Below are positions 59,391-64,000 of a stretch of DNA of 64,000 nt, in pieces (within the stretch, counting starts at the first letter, position 1; every line of letters starts with the position of its first letter). Origin of the DNA: Chromatiaceae bacterium (GTDB lineage Bacteria; Pseudomonadota; Gammaproteobacteria; Chromatiales; Chromatiaceae); assembly GCA_024235395.1 (NCBI GenBank), contig JACKMK010000001.1, positions 1,116,001 through 1,180,000 of the forward strand, given 5' to 3'. A model generated the notes under the pieces. It searched no databases and had not been told where the DNA came from. It saw only the letters and a list, made by a program, of their open reading frames with translations. A program made the position numbers and the translations under genes.

Positions 59391-60350
59391 TCATTGCGCC
59401 TGCAGGTCGTTCAGACCCTGCACATCGTCGAAGTTGTCTTCCAGGCCGCGGATCAGGATCAGTTCGACCCGACGGTTCTTCGCGCGGTTCTGCGGCGTGT
59501 CGTTCGGTTCCATCGGCTGGGTGTCGGCGAATCCCTGTACCACCACGCGGTTTTCGGCGATGTCCTTGTTGCGCAGCAGCGAATGCAGCACGGTCACCGC
59601 GCGCGCAGAAGACAGTTCCCAGTTCGAGCGGAAGCGGCCTGTACTGATCGGGATGTTGTCGGTGTGGCCGGCGACCAGGATGCGTCCCGGCTTCGGCGCG
59701 AGCACACCGCTGATGCGTCCCATGACCTCGTGGAATTCGGGATCGAGACGCGCGCTACCGGAGGCGAACGAGCCCTTTTCGTGGATCCTGATGATGATAT
59801 TGCTCTCCTTGCGCTCGAGGCTGACGATGCCCTGCTCGATCTCCCCCTGCAGCGCCTTCTGCAATTCGGCGAGTTGCTCCATCAGGTCCTCGTCCAACGC
59901 CTCTTTGGCGGCCTGCAGTGCCGCCGCTTCGTCGATCTCGGCCTGTTGCTCGGCGCTCGCCGACCGCTCGTCGGTGGCCGGCGTCTGCGGGGCCTCGGGC
60001 GGGGCCGAGGTGGCGGCGCTCTCTCCCTGCCCCTGGTCGAGCTTCAGGTGCTCCCGCTGTTCATCGGTGGTTTCCTGACGAATCTCGGTGATCACGGCCT
60101 GTTCGGCGACGGTCGGGCTCCACTCCTGTTTGATGACGCTGACACCCATCACGATCTCCGGGGCCGGAACCTCGCGCTGCACACCAAACGCATCCTTCAT
60201 CGATTCGGCCATCTTCTTGAAACGCACCGCGTCCACGGTGGCGAACGACAACAGCAGGACGAAGAAACACATCAGCAGGGACATCAGGTCGGCGAAGGTC
60301 GCCAGCCAACCGGGCAGACCCTCTTCACACTTCGGGCAATCATCCGCCAT
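59391..60350 (-). CDS. motB: MotB/PomB-type flagellar stator protein
   Basis: A 319-residue protein. The single membrane helix (about 17-40) contains Asp21 in TFADLMSLL, the ion-binding residue. A plug/linker and a long coiled coil with Glu/Gln/Ala (about 90-170) follow, then an OmpA-like peptidoglycan-binding domain (about 190-300) with ILVAGHTDNIPIS, RFRSNWELSSARAVTV and NRRVELILIRG. Two cysteines lie in the first eight residues. It pairs with MotA 10 bp upstream. PomB (sodium) or MotB (proton) cannot be told apart; no other flagellar genes are in the window. Confidence 0.93.
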   Translation of the reverse strand: MADDCPKCEEGLPGWLATFADLMSLLMCFFVLLLSFATVDAVRFKKMAESMKDAFGVQREVPAPEIVMGVSVIKQEWSPTVAEQAVITEIRQETTDEQREHLKLDQGQGESAATSAPPEAPQTPATDERSASAEQQAEIDEAAALQAAKEALDEDLMEQLAELQKALQGEIEQGIVSLERKESNIIIRIHEKGSFASGSARLDPEFHEVMGRISGVLAPKPGRILVAGHTDNIPISTGRFRSNWELSSARAVTVLHSLLRNKDIAENRVVVQGFADTQPMEPNDTPQNRAKNRRVELILIRGLEDNFDDVQGLNDLQAQ

Positions 60351-60360
60351 GTGAGACCTC

Positions 60361-61116
60361 TCAGCCCTGCTCCGCGCGCTTCTTCGGCGGCAGGTAGGTA
60401 CTGAGCATCTGCTCCAACACCTTGGGGTTCATGCCCTCCTGGATGCCGGAGATGGTCTCCAGTATCAGCGATTTGTTGGTCTGTTCCAGTTGGCTTGCGC
60501 GCGCCAGCTTGTCGGCCACCGGTTGCGCGAAGGCATTGGCGATGACCGCACCATACAGCGTGGTCAGCAGCGCGACCGCCATCGCCGGACCGATCGCCGC
60601 CGGATCGGACATGTTGGCGAGCATCTGCACCAGGCCGATCAGGGTACCGATCATGCCCATCGCCGGGGCCATCACCGCCATGTTCTTGAACATCCGCTGC
60701 CCGGTGTCGTGGCGCTTGATCGTCAGGTCGATATCGGTGCTGAGCATCTTCTGCACCAGCCCCGGGTCGTGACCGTCGACGCACAGGCCGATGCCCTTTT
60801 TCATGAACTCGTTGCTGATCTCCTGGCCTTCGAGTGCCAGCAGGCCGTTCTTGCGCGCGATATCGGCGAGGGTGACGGCCTCCTCGATCAGCTTCTTCGG
60901 GTCGTCGACCTTGTAGAGAAAGGCCTTGAGACCAATCGCGAACGAACCGAGGAAGTCCGACAGCGATACCTGCATCAAGGTCACCATGAAGGTGCCACCG
61001 ACCACGATCAGGATCGAGGGTACGTTGACGAACAACATGACGTCGCCGCCGGTGGCGATTGCGCCGATAATGATGCCGAAGCCGCCGAGCAGGCCGACGA
61101 GCGTAGCGATATCCAC
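60361..61116 (-). CDS. motA: MotA/PomA-type flagellar stator protein
   Basis: A 251-residue inner-membrane protein with four helices: residues 4-22, 30-50, about 147-170 and 180-205, the last two with GTLIGLVQMLANM and GPAMAVALLTTLYGAVIANA, the proline-glycine region lining the ion channel. The cytoplasmic loop (about 60-145) contacts the rotor. It is a GTG start at 61116 with AAGGAGG 7 nt upstream; the open frame extends 15 codons further but that ATG is less likely. Short PomA-type length (about 250) rather than the 295 of E. coli MotA. Confidence 0.93.
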   Translation of the reverse strand: MDIATLVGLLGGFGIIIGAIATGGDVMLFVNVPSILIVVGGTFMVTLMQVSLSDFLGSFAIGLKAFLYKVDDPKKLIEEAVTLADIARKNGLLALEGQEISNEFMKKGIGLCVDGHDPGLVQKMLSTDIDLTIKRHDTGQRMFKNMAVMAPAMGMIGTLIGLVQMLANMSDPAAIGPAMAVALLTTLYGAVIANAFAQPVADKLARASQLEQTNKSLILETISGIQEGMNPKVLEQMLSTYLPPKKRAEQG

Positions 61117-61233
61117 GGATTGACCTCCTTGCACCACGGCCGTACGACGAATTTCGGCCATGGCGTTGTTTGCTGGATAGCGGATATCGAAGTGAAAACT
61201 TTAGTTCTGCCGATGGCACGGATTGGGTGATTG

Positions 61234-62079
61234 ATGGGCGAATCGAGCGTTCTGGTGACCGGGTGTTCGAGCGGGATCGGGCGCTGTGTGGCGCTCGGCC
61301 TGCACGCGCGTGGCTACCGGGTGATCGCAACGGCGCGCAAGGCCGACGATCTCCGGGCACTGCGCGATGCCGGCCTGCACGCACTCGAATTGCATCTCGA
61401 CGATCCGCACTCGGTCGCGGCAGCGGCGCAGGCCGCATTGGACATCGGCGGCGGCCATGTCTACGGCCTGTTCAACAATGGTGCCTACGGCCAACCGGGT
61501 GCGGTCGAGGACCTGCGCTGGGAGGTACTCGAGGCGCAGCTGCGCACCAACCTGCTCGGCTGGCACGAACTGACCCGGCGATTGATCCCGGCGATGCGTG
61601 CGCATGGTGCCGGACGGATCATCCAGAACAGTTCGGTGCTCGGTCTGGTCGCGATGCCCTACCGCGGCGCCTACAACTGCTCCAAGTTCGCTCTCGAGGG
61701 ACTGACCGACACCCTGCGTCTGGAACTGCATGGCAGCGGCGTACATGTCAGCCTGGTCGAACCGGGACCGATCGTCAGCCGGTTCCGAGAAAACGCCTTC
61801 GCGAAATTTCGCGAGCACATCGACGCCCAGGGCAGCGTGCATCGCGACAACTACCAGGCCATGATCGCGCGCCTGGCGCACGAGGGACCGACGACCCGGT
61901 TCACGCTACCGCCCGAGGCGGTGTTGAAGCGGGTGATCCATGCCCTGGAGAGCCGAAGGCCGCGTGCACGCTATGCGGTCACCACCCCGACCTATGTATT
62001 CGCTTTCCTGCGCCGACTGTTGAGCACGCGGCAACTCGACGCCCTGCTGCGCAGGGCCTCGGGCGGCGGCAGCCGCTGA
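61234..62079 (+). CDS. Short-chain dehydrogenase/reductase
   Basis: A 281-residue classical SDR. The cofactor motif TGCSSGIG is at residues 9-16, NNGAYG near 81, the catalytic Ser in IIQNSSVLG near 132-140 and YRGAYNCSKFALEG gives the Tyr-x3-Lys pair near 149-153. VEPGPIVSRF is the usual PG motif. It keeps a C-terminal extension of about 80 residues with a hydrophobic patch (TPTYVFAFLRRLL), typical of membrane-associated SDRs acting on lipids or ketones. Substrate is unknown. The ATG at 61234 lies 117 bp from the divergent motA start. Confidence 0.9.
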   Translation: MGESSVLVTGCSSGIGRCVALGLHARGYRVIATARKADDLRALRDAGLHALELHLDDPHSVAAAAQAALDIGGGHVYGLFNNGAYGQPGAVEDLRWEVLEAQLRTNLLGWHELTRRLIPAMRAHGAGRIIQNSSVLGLVAMPYRGAYNCSKFALEGLTDTLRLELHGSGVHVSLVEPGPIVSRFRENAFAKFREHIDAQGSVHRDNYQAMIARLAHEGPTTRFTLPPEAVLKRVIHALESRRPRARYAVTTPTYVFAFLRRLLSTRQLDALLRRASGGGSR

Positions 62080-62084
62080 GCAGG

Positions 62085-63335
62085 TTAGCAATCGCCAGCG
62101 ATCACAGTCTGCAGTTGCGAAGACAGCGCCACGTCGGCCAGTTGACCGGTGCCCGGTTGCAGACCGACCAGCAGCCAGCACACACCGTCCGCGTGTTTGA
62201 CCCGATACATCGTTTGATCCGCCAGATGGACCAGCTGTTCGGCACTCACGTCGCTGTCGCAGACATGCACGGCACCGACGCTCAGACCGACCGTGACCGG
62301 CTCTCCGGCGACGTCGAACGGCTCACGCATCGCTCCGACCAGCCCTTCGAGCACCGGTTTGACCTGCTCCGGGGCGGCCACCTGGTGCAGCAACACGACG
62401 AACTCGTCGCCGCCGATCCGGCCGATCAGATCGGTGTGCCGCAGACGGCCGCGCAAGCGCCCGGTCACCTGACGCAACACCTCGTCGCCGGCGGCATGCC
62501 CGTGGCGGTCATTGACCTGTTTGAATCCATCGAGATCCAGAAAGCCGACCACCAGGCCACCCCGTTCACTACAGGGTTGCGAGAGTTCGCTCTGCAGCAT
62601 CTCCAGCAGGCCCACCCGATTGGGCAGACCGGTCAAGGCGTCACGTCGAACGATGCGCTGCATCTGGTCATGGCGCCAACGCAGACCGCGCATTCGCCGC
62701 CACACCGCGTGCAGCATTACCGTGAAGTTGAGCAACGCCAGGACAAAGGCCAGCACCTGCAATCGCCGCAGCTTGTCGGTCTTGCCGCGCGAAGCATCCT
62801 CCACCCGACTGGTCAGACGGTTCGCCAGGTCGAGCAGGACGAGGTTGGTGCGTTGTGCGTCCCCGACCAGGCCGGCCAGGACCTCCGTGGAGACACCTCC
62901 CGGCCTGCCCAGCGCGCGCAATGCCCGGCCATAGGGTTCCCAGACGCGCAGCGTCTCGAGCACCAGATCCGCACCCTGCTCGCTCGTCACCGCGGCCTGG
63001 TACATCGGCTGCCCGTCTCCGGCGATGGCGTTACCCCCGTGCGCGAATGCCGCGAGCGTCGTGTCGAACAGTTCCACCGATTCGCGCAGCTCGCGCAAGG
63101 CCGCATTTCCGACCCGACCCTCGCGGCGGGCGATGTCGAACTGCAGCAGCGCCTTGACCATGCGCTGCGACAGCATGCGTTGGCGGCCGGCCAGGTTGAT
63201 CGTCACCGCGTCGTCCGCGATCTGCCTGGCCATCCAGTAGCCGATGCCCAGCACGGTGGCGTCAAACACCAGGAACAGCACGGCACTGATCGCCACCACG
63301 CGGTTGCCGGTCGAATTCGGATTGCTGACGATCAT
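62085..63335 (-). CDS. Membrane-bound diguanylate cyclase with type IV pili/PilJ-like sensor
   Basis: A 416-residue protein with two membrane helices (about 12-35 and 190-212) around a periplasmic four-helix domain whose AGRQRMLSQRMVKALLQ (about 48-65) is the PilJ/NarX-like type IV motif. The GGDEF domain (about 235-400) has GRIGGDEFVVLL, and RHTD five residues upstream is an intact inhibitory I-site, so it should make c-di-GMP with product feedback. It is convergent with the SDR gene with a 5 bp gap. It may feed the PilZ protein nearby. Confidence 0.9.
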   Translation of the reverse strand: MIVSNPNSTGNRVVAISAVLFLVFDATVLGIGYWMARQIADDAVTINLAGRQRMLSQRMVKALLQFDIARREGRVGNAALRELRESVELFDTTLAAFAHGGNAIAGDGQPMYQAAVTSEQGADLVLETLRVWEPYGRALRALGRPGGVSTEVLAGLVGDAQRTNLVLLDLANRLTSRVEDASRGKTDKLRRLQVLAFVLALLNFTVMLHAVWRRMRGLRWRHDQMQRIVRRDALTGLPNRVGLLEMLQSELSQPCSERGGLVVGFLDLDGFKQVNDRHGHAAGDEVLRQVTGRLRGRLRHTDLIGRIGGDEFVVLLHQVAAPEQVKPVLEGLVGAMREPFDVAGEPVTVGLSVGAVHVCDSDVSAEQLVHLADQTMYRVKHADGVCWLLVGLQPGTGQLADVALSSQLQTVIAGDC

Positions 63336-63409
63336 CGGCAGGTCATGTCGTTGTCTTGCCCGCCGCGGTGGCGGACAGAGCGGTCCTCCCTCGTCGCCAC
63401 ATCCGGCGC

Positions 63410-64000
63410 TCAGGTACTTGCAAAGTAATCGGCCAGGAAGCGATCGAATTCAACCTGTGGCTCGGCTTCGAGACGTGCCTGTTCGTCGAGCGACCGCTGG
63501 ACCTGCGCGTCCAGCGCAGCCAGCTTGTCCGCGGCCAGTTGGCGCGCCAGGAAATATCGACGGTGCTGGCTCGAAAGTCGACGCGCGAACTGGTAGAAGC
63601 TCTCGCCCTTGTCACGCATCTCCTCGAGCATCTTCGCCGAAGGCGTCAGATCGGGCAGGCGGACCTTGGCGATCTGGTCGTCCAGGGCATCCTCGAACCA
63701 CGCGCCGCCTTCGATATCGTCCAGCACCTCGCAGACAGGCAGCATCGATTCGAGGATCTCTAGCGCCCAGGCGCGCATCGGCAGCTGTACGCCACGGTGC
63801 TGCAGCTTGAGCCGCGGCGCGCGGCCACGGTGTGCAACATCGAGCAGGTTACGGTCGATCTCGCGGCGTTCCTCTGGATCGATCAGTGGGCTGTCGGCCA
63901 GCATGCAGAACAGCAGGAATACTTCGAGGAACCGTCCCTGCGTCTCGTCGAGGCCGAGGGGATGATAGGCGTTGACGTCCAGCGAGCGCAGCTCGATATA
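63410..64000 (-). CDS. gshA: Glutamate--cysteine ligase GshA, C-terminal 197 residues
   Basis: The gene enters from the right edge; 197 codons are visible. The first visible residues YIELRSLDVN, then PLGLDETQGRFLEVFLLFCMLAD, match the conserved C-terminal half of proteobacterial type-1 glutamate-cysteine ligase, the first enzyme of glutathione synthesis. The rest (SFYQFARRL, then LDAQVQRSLDEQARLEAEPQ) is helical as expected. Stop TGA at 63410. It is upstream of the diguanylate cyclase with a 74 bp gap. Confidence 0.93.
   Translation of the reverse strand, partial: YIELRSLDVNAYHPLGLDETQGRFLEVFLLFCMLADSPLIDPEERREIDRNLLDVAHRGRAPRLKLQHRGVQLPMRAWALEILESMLPVCEVLDDIEGGAWFEDALDDQIAKVRLPDLTPSAKMLEEMRDKGESFYQFARRLSSQHRRYFLARQLAADKLAALDAQVQRSLDEQARLEAEPQVEFDRFLADYFAST

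Overview
The window looks like chromosome of a high-GC, Gram-negative gammaproteobacterium. The right half carries the block tRNA-Lys, queC, queE, cpoB, pal, tolB, tolA, tolR, tolQ, ybgC, ruvB, ruvA, ruvC, yebC and then, after two inserted plus-strand genes, nudB-like, aspS. This order is characteristic of Gammaproteobacteria. Soluble and multiheme c-type cytochromes, a sulfonate-type operon and an aerobic-type cobaltochelatase subunit suggest a respiring environmental, possibly sulfur-metabolising, organism. The exact genus cannot be read from the sequence.

Left part, 1-10.1 kb. A truncated cobS-like gene and one unknown gene are followed by a seven-gene minus-strand operon. It encodes a tripartite tricarboxylate-type transporter (TctA, TctB, TctC), an acylating aldehyde dehydrogenase resembling SauS, an AMP-forming CoA ligase resembling SauT, a universal stress protein and a TauE/SafE anion exporter. 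A divergent HutC-type GntR regulator faces it, with a perfect palindrome just downstream of a -35/-10 promoter. The best reading is uptake and breakdown of sulfoacetate through sulfoacetyl-CoA and sulfoacetaldehyde, with sulfite export. The Xsc enzyme that would finish the pathway is not in the window.

10.2-24.1 kb. A tight three-gene operon joins a membrane-anchored TIR protein to two secreted proteins (a carboxypeptidase-regulatory-like domain, then tandem SH3 domains with TPRs). Next come a PEBP-family protein and a FIST-PAS-PAS hybrid histidine kinase. A minus-strand electron-transfer operon (five-heme cytochrome, diheme c4-type cytochrome, a 57-residue membrane protein, a secreted protein) lies beside a membrane protein that is about 19% methionine and a sigma-54 activator. 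Matching GTTGCAAC-type sites occur upstream of the cytochrome operon and upstream of the activator.

24.1-41.1 kb is the most accessory-looking part. It holds a 1787-residue protein with two alpha/beta-hydrolase domains, a CHAT protease domain and a helical repeat region; upstream of it on the same strand are a GH15/glucoamylase-like protein and a TIR protein with a C-terminal beta-sandwich, their genes overlapping by 7 bp. Then come many secreted proteins: a META-domain protein, a TpsB-type outer-membrane transporter followed directly by a proline-rich 28-residue-repeat protein instead of a normal TpsA, a DsrE-like protein, and two DUF3011 proteins flanking a family-3 solute-binding protein.

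41.6-64 kb is mainly conserved core: tRNA-Lys, queuosine precursor genes, the Tol-Pal envelope system, Holliday junction resolution (with an unrelated antisense gene lodged between ruvA and ruvB), yebC, an HDOD protein, a DUF971-MoaD-like fusion, a Nudix hydrolase, aspS, an FmdB zinc-ribbon protein, a PilZ protein, a MotA/MotB-type stator pair, an SDR, a diguanylate cyclase and the 3' part of gshA.
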